The notes: generated from the sequence alone by a model not told the origin. A stretch of 64,000 nt of DNA from Hydrangea macrophylla (GCA_033977485.1 CM066994.1:8992001-9056000), one strand, 5' to 3'; shown: positions 1 to 12,121, counted from the stretch's first letter. Program-made: numbers and translations.

Positions 1-1757
1 TTTTTGAAAAAGTTAAAAGTTAGAATACGTTTGGCAATAATAATTTTATGAAGAATTTTCGAAGTAATTAAAAATGAAAATCAAAGCAAGCCTTCACATT
101 TTGAATAAACTCAAATATGAAAGCCACCGCAATGACATTTTCCCAACACATCAAAACTGACACAAAATAACAATCCTAGACTCCAATTTAAAGACACAGA
201 CCAAACCAATCTTAGAATAATCTTTTTAGATTTTTTGTAAACCAATTTATAGATGTAGACCCAACCGGAGGCGATGAAGATCTCTCCCTTATGTTCATGC
301 TCGAAGACGATGAAGATCTCTCATGGTTTCTGGTAGATGATGTTTTGATAATTGTTAGAGATTTTGCAATCCAATACTTCCAGGAAGCAGCCTGGAAACA
401 AAAAATTTCAGTTTTAACCTTCTACCTATTTGCACGTGATGATAAATTTGATTGACCTCTGTTAGATTTCTGAGGAAATGAAGAAAATTACAGAACAAAA
501 AATTGCAATTTCAGCAGAATCATTTACCATTAATAAAACATCTTTGAAAATGGACCTTCGTCACTAAATGAAACAAACCCACCGGGACAACCCAATAGAG
601 CCCTGAGCAACTAACTAATCCAAAGCTAGTGATGAACCAAAAGTCTGCACCAAAAGTTTGCACCAACACACATCAAAACTGACACAAAAGCACAATTAAG
701 TGGAATTCTTTACATGAAACAAATTATGGGATGCCCAAACAGTAGACAATTAAGTAGTATGGTTATAACTCTAAAGAATCCCTTCAAAATCTTCCAACAA
801 AATTAAGAAGGCATTCCAGTTTTCCTAAGAAAGTTAGTCAACACAACCTAAAATTGATCATATCGATAAGCCATCAGTACAGAAGTTCTAAAGTTATTAG
901 GGATAAGAGCAATATGTGCCTTCTCTCTCTCTCTCTCTCTCTCTACCAAAAAATGATAATGAGAAAGAGGCGAATTAAACTGCATTAAAAAAAATGAAAG
1001 GATAACTGTGTGAGACATTAAGATAAGAGAAAGAGGCGAATTAAACTACACTAATTTTTGTCACATACCCAAGTGCAATACTTATTCCTCAAACCAACAT
1101 GAAAGAAAGCAAATGAGTGATCTCAACTACCATCGCTCCACTTATTCCTCAAAAGTGCAGTACTTATGAATTAGATCAAGCCACCAAGGTCAAAAGTGAA
1201 AGAACTGATGGAAGAAGGGGAGGAGAAAAAAAAATTAGAAACTTTTAGCTTTATGATATGAATTAGATCTAAAGAATGAGATAATATTCTTTTAGATACC
1301 CAAAAAGACCAAAGCAAAAGCTGAAATTAAGAAAAACTTAAGTATTAACACTTGCTTCCCAAAAACACCAATTGCTTCCCATACTGGGTTTTTGGATCAC
1401 CAAAAACCACATTCATAATTCACTCCTTTGAGTTTCACTCAGTGTAAGAGTTTAACTACCTAACTTAGTTCTTGAAAAAAGAGAAAGAAAAAGGGGGGGG
1501 GGGGGAAAGAGTAAAGAATGATCCATAAACAAAAAAAGTTGATTATTTGATGCAAACAAAAATGTGCAAGTAATATTGAAGGCAAAAAATGGCAAACATG
1601 TTACAAAAACAAAATATCACAGAGCATTAGACAAATTTTGCCTCAATTCAAACCAAATATGAAAAGGAATTGATAGAAAGAATCCAAATAGAATGAATAC
1701 AAAGAAGCCCCGTCGAAAAGGAGCTGACAGAAAGAAGCCCTAGATGAGAGTTCAAAC
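1..1757. other. Intergenic, no gene seen
   Basis: AT-rich sequence without a supportable gene. It holds a CT microsatellite at 921-944, a poly-G run near 1492-1505, and a 28-base phrase beginning GAGAAAGAGGCGAATTAAAC that occurs twice, about 66 bases apart (near 961 and 1027). A phrase around CTTATTCCTCAAA also recurs near 1081 and 1141. These look like small local duplications. Confidence 0.6.
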
Positions 1758-1759
1758 AA

Positions 1760-2189
1760 TACAAAATGTAGATGAGAGAGAGAGAGAGGGAGATTACCAG
1801 GAGATGTGGTGGTGGCGATGACCGGCAGCGGCGGCCCTTTTCTACCAGACTATGTAGATGAGAGAGAGAGATAGAGAGAGGCGATGGTGGTGATGAACCG
1901 AAGAGAGGGTGAGAGAGATGGGTCTGGTTGGTTGTTAGAGACTGAGATGTAAGGGCTAGGAGAGAGAGAGAGAGAGAGAGAGGAGTAGAAGAAGAAGATG
2001 GGTGAGATTGAGAGAGAGAGAAGGGGGACAGACGCGAGAGAGAGAAACTGTGGAGTTATTATTTGAAATTCAAATTGATCTTGGGTGGAGTGAGGCGTGC
2101 ATAGAGATGGGTCTGGTTGGTTGTTAGAGACTGAGATGCAACAAATGAACATAGCTCCCAAATCTGCAACAAATGAACAGATCAGCTAA

Positions 2190-2224
<35 letters not shown>

Positions 2225-2489
2225 GAGAGACAGTCGATAGGGGGTTCGGTCGGCAGTGGCGATAGAGGGAAACATAGAGACAGCGAGAGAGGGAGAGAGA
2301 GAGGGAGAGAGGGTAGGAAGAGGGAAAGAGCAGGGGTTTTTGGTGTGATAACAGGGAGTCAAAAATGAAATAAGTTTTGGGAGTGATGCGTAATTGAGTG
2401 AGTTTGGGAGAGAGTGTATTATGGGAGAGGGAGTGTTTGTGTGAATGAGTTTTGGGAGGATTAGGACCACTTGATGAAGATCAAAAGAA
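1760..2489. repeat. GA-rich block 1 with terminal CACTTGATnAAGATCAAA motif
   Basis: The block is dominated by GAGA tracts and contains a duplicated phrase of about 35 bases (GATGGGTCTGGTTGGTTGTT and following) at about 1914-1949 and 2103-2138. It ends near 2468-2486 with CCACTTGATGAAGATCAAAA. The same GA-rich composition and closing motif recur at 3120-3575 and 6603-6910, so this is probably one end of a dispersed repeat family. Peptides readable here are low-complexity and not a gene. The element class is not established. Confidence 0.5.
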
Positions 2490-3119
2490 GTAAGCCACGC
2501 TTATTTGGAGTGTTATAGGTTATAATTCAAAACCCACACAAAAACTCCTCCAAAAGGGCACCTTCCTACTTGGAAGGAAGAAGGCACTTATGCCAAATTA
2601 GCAACGTATTAATGGTGGTTAGATGATAAAGATGAAAGCATTTTAGTTTAAGAAATAGGGGGAGGACTTATCCTTATTGATAGATCTAAGTTGTCCTTAC
2701 TATTAAAAAATATTGTGCATTAGTCATTTCCACTAACTGCCAAAAAAAAAACTCAAAACACACACACACACACACAAAAAAAAAAAAAAAGGAAAGTGGG
2801 AATTTTTTTTTTCAAGCACTAATAGATATATTTGACATATCGACACTAAAGAAAAATCACTGTTGACCTCTAGCAAACATCTTTTTCATGACTTCAACAA
2901 TGCTTCATTTGAACTTACTAATGATATCAAAGAGCCCTGCACAATTTGATTTAGGGGCTGTTTGGCATGAACTTCAACCCAATTTCTTCCGCTAACCCAA
3001 AAGGAAGTGATACCCCTGTTAACAAAGTTGGAAGAAAAAAAAAACCCTAAATCATATTGTTAATAAAAAATAAAAAATAAAAACTACCCCTAAAACATCA
3101 ACAATTCAACCTTCCAAAA
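2490..3119. other. Intergenic, no gene seen
   Basis: AT-rich sequence with a short CA microsatellite followed by poly-A near 2758-2790. Nothing gene-like was recognised. Confidence 0.5.
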
Positions 3120-3226
3120 TTGAGGGATTACCCAAGAGATTTGTTTGTATTGTTGGTGGTGGCGACCACGCTCTACCAGAAGAGACGGATCGCTACCAGG
3201 TGGGTGTGTACTGGCGGTGGTATGGG

Positions 3227-3282
<56 letters not shown>

Positions 3283-3423
3283 AGGATGAGACTCGATGGA
3301 AGTTACCGGTCATGGTGGTTGGTGTCGGCGGTGACGATGATGATTGATGAGAGTGAAAAGATTGGGGCTGAGATGAGAGTAGAGGGTGAGAGAAGAGAGT
3401 GTCAATCACACACAAAGTGTGTA

Positions 3424-3495
<72 letters not shown>

Positions 3496-3575
3496 GTGTG
3501 ATGCATGCATGGAATGTATATAAGGGAGAAGTTGTGTGAAGGAGTTGTGGATCACTTGATCAAGATCAAAGGGGT
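3120..3575. repeat. GA-rich block 2 with compound GT/GA microsatellites
   Basis: Two compound microsatellites are present. The first has GT at about 3227-3248 followed by GA at 3249-3281. The second has GT at about 3425-3444 followed by GA at 3445-3490. The block closes near 3549-3570 with ATCACTTGATCAAGATCAAA, the motif that also ends the blocks at 1760-2489 and 6603-6910. Readable peptides are simple repeats, so no gene is called. Confidence 0.6.
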
Positions 3576-5492
3576 ATAGTTATAAGAGCCCCTTTTTTGT
3601 CCCGAGAATTGTTCTAGATTATTATTTAAGTAACGTTTGGAGATGGCCTAAGAAAGAAAGATAACCAAGTGAAAAAGTGATTAAAGAAAAAAAACTGTTA
3701 CGCAGTAAATAAAGGGGATGTTTGGAGATGCAAACCTAGAGGATGGTGTTGGTGCGATCTTGAAGAGGCAGAGGAGGTGGTGATCTTAACCATAAACAAC
3801 TCACAATGCATCAAAGTTTCAAAATGGTGCCAATATCTATGCTGATGTACACCTCAATTTTGCTGAGATTCTTTAAAGTGGAAATAAAGACACTAACATT
3901 GAAAAGTGTATTCATTCATTCAATTATAGAGTAAAGCATAAAACAATTAAGAAAGGTAGGATAGAGATACCAATTAGGGCTTTTGTATGTTCGCCGACCC
4001 AACTTCTCCCTACCAGATCTGAAAAACCAAAAAAGAAAACAAAATAGTTTAGGTTCCCTGCAAATTAAAAGAAAGTATATTTAAAGAAGGTATGGTTGCC
4101 GATGAGTGAAGCGAGAAAGACTGTCGAGAGTGAAGAGACAGAAAGAGGAGTCTGGGATTGATAAACAGATAGAAGATGAAAACCAGTGCTATCTAAACTT
4201 CAAATTTGCAGAGCAAAAGCAAAACAACAAAACTGATTCATAACTAAATATAAACTGATTCTCCAAAAAAAAAGTTTTGACAACGTACATTTCACCAGCC
4301 AATCATATACTATAGCTTTCAATTATGCAACCAATGTTCCAACTGTCAAAATACCATATGCACAAAAGAAAAAATATCACTGCACCAATAATGGGATTCA
4401 AGTAAACTAATCAAATTGCTAAATTTTTTTCTTTTAAAACAAAAACAAATGGAAAAATTATGCATGTGCCTGTGGGCACGACCCACAAAAAAAAAATCAG
4501 AAGAAAAAAAGAAAAAAGAGAAATAAAACTTTGGTAAATGAAGGGGGGGAAAGGGTTGAGTCTTTCTTTGCGGAAATAGAAAGTCATTATTACCAACTTT
4601 TTACCCCAGTTCATAAATTACACAGCCATTGAATCAAACAAAGAGTTGTTTTTCTCTATTGTTTTCTATTCTTTTCCCACTCTCAAATCATAAACCACAC
4701 AAAACCTACAGAAATTCTTACCCCGTGAGCATGGAAGGGGAAAAATAGATGGCGATCAATTATTTTACTTGTAGGTATCTCAAATTGGCATCTCAAGCTT
4801 TTCAATTATATATATTGTATCTAATACTAATAAAAGAAAGGTGATGAGACAAATAATTAAGCATATGTCTCATCATAAGTAAAGCAACAGTTATGCATAT
4901 TAAAATATAAAAAATGTAAAAAATAATTAAAAAAGAAAATATGTTATCTCAAAGCTACAAATTGCATTACAAATTTCAGCAAGTTACTTTATCTGAGTTA
5001 GAATGTTTCGCTGGCATCATAATCTGACCAAAAAGCACATCATGCAATCAGAAATGCCTTGACATGACTTAATACTACCCTTACTACAACTAACCAATAA
5101 AAAAGTGTAAAATCTCCAAGGAATTAATGTCACAGCCTCACAGGCAAGCACAACTCCACATCACTCTCAAGAACACATAGATTGAAGCCCTATTGCTCTC
5201 ACATGCCTTGGCAACAATTCTGAACAGATTTAAAATTTTCTGAACTCTGGTTCTGCTCCAAACTTATCAATATATCAATTGAGGTGGTAAATAAAACTTT
5301 CTGTCCACCACAAATATAGTGGCGACTAAGAGTTTCAGGGAAACAAACAGAGATTCAGGGTGCATAACACATGGAATTTAGAAACTTGAATTTTCATTGG
5401 CCCTTTTTCTCTCCGCTAAGCACGTTCTTTTTCTTGCCTTACCTTTGTAGCTTTGGCACCTAAGCCCATGCTTTGATTACACAATTAAAAGC
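3576..5492. other. Intergenic, no gene seen
   Basis: AT-rich sequence with frequent A and T runs. No coding, RNA or element boundary could be supported. Confidence 0.5.
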
Positions 5493-5718
5493 TTAAAGCT
5501 TAAAGCTTCTTCGTGTGTAGTTGCCAAAAGTAGGCTATTAATGTGTATACAGCTTATGACCAAAAAATAGATGTGCACAATGGGACCAATCCAATTGTAT
5601 CAAGGTTAAAGCTTAAAGCTTCTTCGTGTGTAGTTGCCAAAAGTAGGCTATTAATGTGTATACAGCTTATGACCAAAAAATAGATGTGCACAATGGGACC
5701 AATCCAATTGTATCAAGG
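5493..5718. repeat. Perfect 113-bp tandem duplication
   Basis: Two adjacent units of 113 bases, 5493-5605 and 5606-5718, read as identical by eye. Each begins TTAAAGCTTAAAGCTTCTTC and ends ATTGTATCAAGG. The junction carries an internal AAGCTTAAAGCTT echo. Identity implies a recent duplication or an assembly duplication. Confidence 0.9.
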
Positions 5719-6602
5719 TTGTTTCCAGTATCAAAAAGAACATTACTTTTAACAGAGTTTGCCTTTCATCAATCTTTTCTCCTTATATTCTTAACAGCAA
5801 AACAGTACTACGGGTGGCTCCCAGTTGGGTAACATTAGGATCTTATAAAATATAAAATTTGAACCATGTATGTTTCACCATTAAAAATCTTATAAAACCA
5901 CACTTAATTCTTAAATCATGAAATCAGTTTTCACACCTTGCACAATGTGCCTAACAGAAACAAAAGGGGTTCATCAAGCAAGCTAGCAGTAACTATGAGA
6001 GGAAAAAAATTCATAATATAAGGTACCACTCACCACTGCCACAGTTATAAGGTACAATTGGGGAACAAAATTGGGGTGCAACTTTGGGAAGCATTATATA
6101 GATTCTTAGCACTTGCAATAAGCTTAACTGAAGGAAAAAATAAAGAAGGGAGATAAAAAAAAAGGAAAAAAAAGAAAAGAAGATTTTAGGTTTAAACATT
6201 TATTTGTGCACTTCTTAACTATGTTGTAACTTAGCAGTGAAAGAAGAAAAATAGGAAAATGGAAGTAAAAAGGCCCCAAAATACAAAATTTCTTACCAAT
6301 CAACACCAAGTAAAGAAACTGAAATAGAAACTGAAATAGAAACTATAAGAACAAAAAACCGGAGCTCAATAAAATTACAAACCCCAGCCCAATTAATGAC
6401 TAACCCAAATCACTTTTCCTTTTCTTTACCTTTTTTTGATTACAAACCCCAGCCCAATTTCGGTGGTGTGGCCTGTAGAAAACATAAAAAATAAGATTGG
6501 TTTGGATCTAAGCTTTTGAAACCCCAAAATCTAAATGCAGATTCAAATGCTCCAGCAAAATAAAAACCCCAGCAAAATGCATGGGTTCCTAAAATTCAAA
6601 TG
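5719..6602. other. Intergenic, no gene seen
   Basis: AT-rich sequence. Short open frames near 6011-6309 on the minus strand are Phe/Ser-rich translations of A-rich DNA and are not supported as genes. Confidence 0.5.
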
Positions 6603-6910
6603 CGAGAGAGAGAGAGGGGACTAACCGTTTGTCGGCGGCGAGGTGTGGACAGCGCGAGGGAGAGGGAGGGAGAGAGAGATAGTGAAACGATGTGAGAGAG
6701 GGTGAGAGGTGCCGTGAGGGTTTAGACTTTAGAGAGGGGGGGGGGGGATGGATCACTCATAGCCGAATGAATTTTTTTTTTGAAATTCAAAATGAGAGTG
6801 AGAGAGAGAACTGGTGGGGATAGAAAGAGAGGGGCGTGTGGGGTGTGATTGAGGGAGAGTGAATAGGGTATGAGTGAGCTGTATGCCACTTGATCATGAT
6901 CAAAGGGCTC
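6603..6910. repeat. GA-rich block 3 with CACTTGATCATGATCAAAGGG end
   Basis: This block has GA tracts, a poly-G run near 6736-6747, and a closing motif CACTTGATCATGATCAAAGG at about 6888-6907. Composition and end motif match the blocks at 1760-2489 and 3120-3575. Downstream of the motif, blocks 2 and 3 also share TAGTTA-like bases. Confidence 0.5.
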
Positions 6911-7312
6911 TAGTTACTCTTTTTTCTTTATCAAACACATCATACTGATTTTAATAAAAATCAAATAAAAATGAGACATGGTAGGAACATCTTGCAATTT
7001 TAAATATTTTCAAATATACCCTAAATCCATTCAACAAAATTTAAAGGTCTACGCCTTTCTTCTTCCACATGGTCCCACTACTCCCACAATTTCCTTTAGG
7101 AAAATTCTATGATGCATCCTGGTATGATATAAACCCAAACAAGTCCCAACAAGTTGTAATCTGGTTTAATATGCTGTGATTTTCTAAACCACTTTGAATA
7201 GTATGATATCGCCCAAACCACTAAGTTGTATGTCACTTTCCTATAATTGGAGAATTCTACGATATGACTTTGGTAGTTTAGTCATATCATACGACTAAGA
7301 GGAAGTCACATG

Positions 7313-7581
7313 GCTAAGCGAGCTATCGTCTAATTGGCATAGCATCTTTTTTTCCAATGAGGAAAGAGAGGGTTCGAATCCCTATAAGGTATTCTAGTTG
7401 CTCGTCTCCCCAGTTATTCTTCAGTCGGAATGAATGACCCTCATTGGACTTTGTTGTGGGCCATTGTGAAACTTTGGGGTTGGATTGGGTAGGGTTGGGC
7501 TGGAGTGTGCGCGTGTGTGTGGAGGTGTGTGTATCCAGTCCTGATCCATGTACATGTATATATATATATATATATAAAGAA
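7313..7581 (+). mobile_element. SINE with 11-bp target duplication
   Basis: The 5' part resembles a tRNA: a box-A-like stretch around TAATTGGCATAGCATC is followed by a box B, GGTTCGAATCC, near 7373. The element ends in a TA-rich tail (TATATATA...AAAG). It is flanked by direct repeats GAAGTCACATG at 7302-7312 and 7582-7592, as expected for LINE-mediated insertion. The length of about 269 bases fits plant tRNA-derived SINEs. The sequence between box B and tail includes a GT-rich stretch that loosely resembles the SINE split at 33.7/41.8 kb. It encodes no protein. Confidence 0.75.
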
Positions 7582-7857
7582 GAAGTCACATGTAAAGCTG
7601 TTAAGTCTCAAAAAATTTAAATCTTAAAAAATTTGTAGTCAGGTCTCAAAACATTGTATCTTTTACGTCTCAATTAATTGTACCAAGAAGACATTGTACC
7701 TATATTTATTTTAGGTTGTATGATACCACCATATCACAATTTTTTCCTTTGCTATCTCGGCCAATGTTATTTTAGGCTGCCATGTAGTTAGTGCAGATTT
7801 TTTGTTGGATAATTTGGTCACATGACTCACGTGGCCATATATCATGGGTATAATTTG

Positions 7858-8031
7858 GGACACATCCAAAGATACAATTTTTAGGATACAATCTAATAGA
7901 TGTGTCTATATCTCTCTGTGATGTCATTCAACCCAATAGATGTGTCTATATCTCTCCTGTGATGTACACATGAGAGATATAGACACATCTATTGGATTGT
8001 ATCCCAAAAATTGTGTCTTTGAGTATGTCCT
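7858..8031. mobile_element. MITE-like fold-back element
   Basis: The ends are inverted repeats: GGACACATCCAAAGATACAA at the left pairs with the complement of TTGTGTCTTTGAGTATGTCC at the right. The inner arms also pair (AGATGTGTCTATATCTCTC against GAGAGATATAGACACATCT). The left arm is internally duplicated. A target duplication is not clear, so the superfamily is unassigned. Confidence 0.65.
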
Positions 8032-8362
8032 AATCTTTACTCATATATTATTGGTCGGAAAAGTGACAATGTCCCCGACCATAGGAAAATTTCCCTTTTA
8101 ATTTGGCTCCAGAGTCCAGCCTCCGTGTTACTTGCACTGTTCAAATACTCTGCAACAAATCTGTACAGCCTCCATTTTATAGTAACAAACTCAGTGTATC
8201 AGAAAATTCTTCACAGCTCCATATACCCATTTCCAGTAAACGCAATTGAATGATTAACAGACTAAGAACAGAGCTTTTGATAACAATTTTTAAAACCCTT
8301 ATGGCCATAGATTAATCTTCTCTCTCATAGACACTCGCTCTGTTCTTTGAAGAATTCCAACA

Positions 8363-8476
8363 ATGGTGGACTCACCAGAACCCACAATCATGGAGTAGAG
8401 AGAAGAGCTTATGGTCTGACCCACTGGTGGAAACCCAACTCTTAGAACTGCCCATTTTCTCAAACCCACTCTGGCC
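8363..8476 (+). pseudogene. Plant mobile domain (PMD) pseudogene, part A (N-terminus)
   Basis: This is the first piece of a plant-mobile-domain protein gene (PF10536, MAIN/aminotransferase-like family). It starts at an ATG whose first codons read MVDSPEPTIME, followed by a TAG, then REELMV, a TGA, and PTGGNPTLRTAHFLKPTLA. The two stops sit where related proteins keep reading, so the copy is dead. The frame is cut at 8476 by a LINE and resumes without shift at 11346 once the LINE and one copy of its 15-bp target repeat are discounted. PMD domains are found both in host proteins such as MAIN and in transposon-encoded proteins. Which origin applies here is not decided. Function is unknown for this copy. 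Confidence 0.75.
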
Positions 8477-11330
8477 TTTTTTTTTTCTTCAGAAAAATGG
8501 TTAATTAAAACGAAAAGGGTCAAATCGCAGAATGTTACAATGTGCTCAAAAAATATGCTAGAACAGAAAAGGGACACAAAATTGGAAAAACGTCCAGAGT
8601 CTGCCCCAAAACTAGCAAACAAAGCCAAAAGGCTAAACATGGCCCCAAAAAAAAAAAAAACGATGAACCTGGGCACAACAACAATCGAAAAACTATCCTC
8701 GCCGATGGCTTTTATGGTGAGTTCCTTTGAAAATCATTTTAACGTTCTTCTTCCTTAATTTGGAGGAGGTGACGCTCTCGTACATTAGTGAAATATCCTC
8801 CACTTCATCAAAGTTCTCAATAGAGTCATCATCATCATCTTCCTCAATATGGGAAATATCATCCGCTTCCCGATCAGATATTAGAGCTTTGAATTTATTA
8901 GGAATTGATTGCATTGGGCTAGCCGAACCTACATTGAGTCTCGTGATGATTTGGGAGTGATCTTGAAACTCAATTTTGGTTACTTCTGAGTCTTTATCCA
9001 AAAAAAGCTCATTGCTACACCTAGTATCAACCAAGCTACTAGCTTTGAAATTCTTCGTCATCCCTTCAAGAGACGAAGGGGAAGGATCGACCACAATACC
9101 TTTACCTTTATTCTTTCTTTGAACCACTTGCCAAGCTCCCTTTGTCTCCTTCTTGCTACTGATACGCTTGTGGTTATTGGCATAGGTAGCGTGCTTAATG
9201 GTTTTAGAGCAATCGTGGCCAAAAGAAGAGCATTTCTTGCATCTCAATGGAGTTCATTGGTAGCCAACAAAAATTCTAGTACTTTCAGCTTCACCACTAT
9301 TATCGCCTTCCACTTCAATGTCAAATTCTTTGATAGGGTCTCTATCAGCACTTACCTCAACACAAAACCCTAGCATATGATATTCTACGACAACTAGCCG
9401 TCATACTATCAACATGGAGAGGTCTTCCTATCAAACTTGCAATAAAGCTAAGGCCCTTTGGGTTCCAAAACTCCAAAGGAACACCATAGAGATGCACCCA
9501 AATGGGAATGATTTTCTGATTATCCGGGTCCAACTTGAGATTAGGTTGCCACTTCCTCAACAACAATGGCTTGCCTGCGATGAACCACGGACCACCTTCA
9601 AGAACCGCATTCCTCTCACTATCAGATGAGAATTTGAAAAAATAGAAGCCAGAATCAGTTGCTAAGGTATCCACCAATCCTTTCTTCTCCCACAACTTGG
9701 AAGAAGCATTAGTCACAAGAGAGTAAGAAAGCTTTTTTCCTACAAAATGACCTACTAATGTAGTAGCCTATTCTACTTTCCCTTCATCAACTAGAGATTT
9801 AGGAACTTTAAGCTTAGGGATATCGAGATTCAGATCATTACCAGCCCAGTCGTGCTTAAAAAAGCTCAAATTAAAATTAGAAACCTTATCCTGCAAAGGG
9901 ACCTCAATGCCTTTTCCTGTATCAGTAGCCGGGTTCAAACGGCTATACTCTATTTTTCCTTCGGAGTTGGACGCATCATGCAAACAATTTTTGTCTACTC
10001 CAGTAACATTAAATGTACTTGAATTGTCAAGATTGAGTTTACCAAAGGGCTACAACTTAGACTAACAATTCCCAGAAAAGACTGAATTTTGACCTCCTTA
10101 AAAGCTGAGTTCACAACTTTTGGTTGCTTATTGTCTTTGACAGAGGCAGTCTGAGATGGCATGGTAAACAGCTCATTAAAGGCTAGTTTTCTGACAACAA
10201 GGCTACCAACTTTACATGGATTGCTAGGGACACTCATAGGTGCATCAAGAAGCGCGTGAGATCTAGAAGGTACTTCATCTTCTCCACTACGATGGGTTTG
10301 AATACCTTGAGTATCATCTTTGTCGTTGGAGTTGAATCTAGACTCACATTTCTTTTCAATGGAGCTAAGGTTTTTATTGAGTTCATGACCGGAAAAAGGA
10401 GGTTTCTGACCATCCCGTACAAAAAGCGAATCAGTAGGTTCACCAGGTGGTTCCGTAACAACTCCATTGTCACACAGTTCCATGAACAGAGCTGAACCAT
10501 CAGCTGCAAGAGGGGCCATAATGTCTTGATCTGCTGAAGGAATTTCAAGATTGTCGGCCCCACACACAACAAACAACTTGGGACTCGTGTTTTCTTTACC
10601 ATGTGGATCAAGAGGGTTACAATCAGGAGCAAAATCAACCCAATTATCAACTCTGCCATGATCATTACTAAGCTCATCCCAGGCGAATGGAACTGTGTTA
10701 CCTCTTCTCGGACCTCCTTTCCAATGGGCATTCTCATTGATATCCTCCTTTATGGAATCAGATAATGGAATTTTAAGATTTGCTTGTTCCTTACATGCAA
10801 AATCCACCTCCAAAACATCAAGAAGAAATTCATCCAGCATAATAGAATATGATTCACGCAAGGACCCAAAAGAGTTACCTTGTTCATGAGCTTCATCTGG
10901 GGATTCAACAATAGACACATTAGTCTTAATGTCTTGAATAGGAACTGATTTCTCACGAAGAGCATAAAGATTTGAGGGACATCTCATCTGCTTCCACTGA
11001 TCACCAACAAACTGATCAGCATAAGAATCTGAAGGCGATCTCCTAGATCTTAGGGATCGTCTAAGGCATGAGGCAGATTTGTTGTTCTTAGAGGTAGCAA
11101 TACCATCACCATGGTTTCTTTGTTCCTTAGAAGACCTCATAGTAGTCACATTTCTAGAGAGAGGGATGAGCTTCTCTCTCTGTCTTGTGAGATTGACACG
11201 TCTCTCTCTCTCTCTCTCTCGCATCACTTTAACAATCAATTTTGAGAAAATGTAACCATGAAATGGTCATAGCCAGCTTAAGTAAAGGCCAAGAAGACTT
11301 TTCATGCTAGCCTAAGTAAAGGCCAAGAAG
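8477..11330 (-). mobile_element. ORF1-only LINE (L1-type) with 15-bp target duplication
   Basis: The element is flanked by perfect direct repeats AAACCCACTCTGGCC at 8462-8476 and 11331-11345. On the minus strand it ends in a poly-A tail, seen as a T run immediately after the left repeat at 8477, preceded by a LINE-like 3' untranslated region. It contains only an ORF1-like region (DUF4283 domain then a CCHC zinc knuckle). No endonuclease or reverse transcriptase is present, so it is non-autonomous at about 2.85 kb against roughly 6 kb for full L1 elements. The 5' end carries a short repeat of CTTCTTGGCCTTTACTTA. It interrupts the PMD pseudogene. Confidence 0.85.
8693..11239 (-). pseudogene. 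LINE ORF1-like frame (DUF4283 plus zinc knuckle), broken
   Basis: Read on the minus strand, the first part (11239-9995, about 414 codons) is a hydrophilic, acidic region with an Arg/Ser-rich start (RRSLRSRRSPSDSYADQF) and no recognised domain. The next part (9983-9357) holds the DUF4283 nucleic-acid-binding domain, with characteristic FFKFSSDSERNAVLEGGPWF and PIWVHLYGVPLEFWNPKGL. The last part (to 8693) has a zinc knuckle C-x2-C-x4-H beginning CKKCSSFGHDC. The parts are joined by frameshifts between 9995 and 9983 and near 9360, a stop at 9768, and a TGA where the usual Trp of the Y-x-W-x-P motif precedes the knuckle. In L1 elements ORF1 binds RNA. This copy is dead. Confidence 0.75.
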
Positions 11331-11822
11331 AAACCCACTCTGGCCACTTCCTCAGAACCACTTCCTCCACTATCTCTCTCCTCCAGACCCGCCATTTCTG
11401 AGCTAAAAAAACCTCCATTGAAGGTCATCTTCAAGGGTAGGAGATACCCACCAAAGGGTTGGAAAACATGGGTTAATCGCTTAGAGCCTGTATACAAATC
11501 TGTATGGGAAGGAGTTGGTACATACGAAGCAATTTTGGGTTCTACTTATCAAACCCTAAGACACAATGATTTGATTATTGGGTTTGCAGAGAGATGGTGT
11601 ATAGATACAAACACATTTGTATTTCCTTGGGGTGAAGTTACTATAACATTGGAAGATATGATGGTTTTGGGTGGTTTTTCTCTTCTGGGTGATCTGTTTT
11701 TAGCCCTCTTAACAACAATGATGAATTGATTGAAATTGAAGAATATCTGATCAAAGCTCATAGAGATATGGTGAGTCAGATTTCATGGATGAACCATTTT
11801 ATGAAAATTGGTGGAAGATTTG
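11331..11822 (+). pseudogene. PMD pseudogene, part B (N-terminal half of domain)
   Basis: This piece continues the PMD reading after the LINE. From 11346 it runs through PPKGWKTWVNRLEPVYKSVW, the conserved FAERWCIDTNTFVFPWGEVT and ITLEDMMVLGGFSLLG, all typical of PF10536. One base appears to be missing near 11697: the frame shifts from GDLF to VFSPLNNNDELIEIEEYLI, which then continues to HRDMVSQISWMNHFM and GGRF. At 11822 it is cut by a copia element. Discounting that element and one ATTTG target repeat, the codons continue directly into EHEAFLSLWLSR at 14843. Confidence 0.85.
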
Positions 11823-12114
11823 TGTTGGAGACAAGAGAACTTTGCTCTGAATTACTGAATATTTATCACACCTTCAAAGTAATTTTTTTACTCTCTACTT
11901 TCCTGATTACAAATACTGGAAATTTATAGCCATTACACAAGACCTATTTTTAGACAAACTTAAATACAAAAGACTTTCAACTTTCTCCACAGTTAATACC
12001 AACTTATTTATGTGATAACTACTTATTCTAGGAAAATAACACACCTGACTTCCACACAATAATAAATAACACTGCTGGCTTCCCACACTAATTATTACAA
12101 ATTGCATTTCAACA
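11823..12114 (-). repeat. Copia LTR (left copy; 3' LTR of the minus-strand element)
   Basis: This 292-bp terminal repeat begins TGTTGGAGACAAGAGAACTT on the plus strand and ends GCATTTCAACA. It is nearly identical to 14551-14842, with differences near 11990 (CACAG versus CACAC) and 12075 (GCTGG versus GTTGG). Confidence 0.95.
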
Positions 12115-12121
12115 CCCCCTC

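Noticed and set aside
3120..3501. Open frames of 75-118 codons rich in Arg-Glu and Cys-Val
   Set aside because: They are translations of GA and GT microsatellites, open in several frames at once.
8299..8676. 125-codon minus-strand frame spanning the LINE/host junction
   Set aside because: It crosses the poly-A tail and target repeat of the LINE into PMD antisense sequence, so it cannot be a natural gene.
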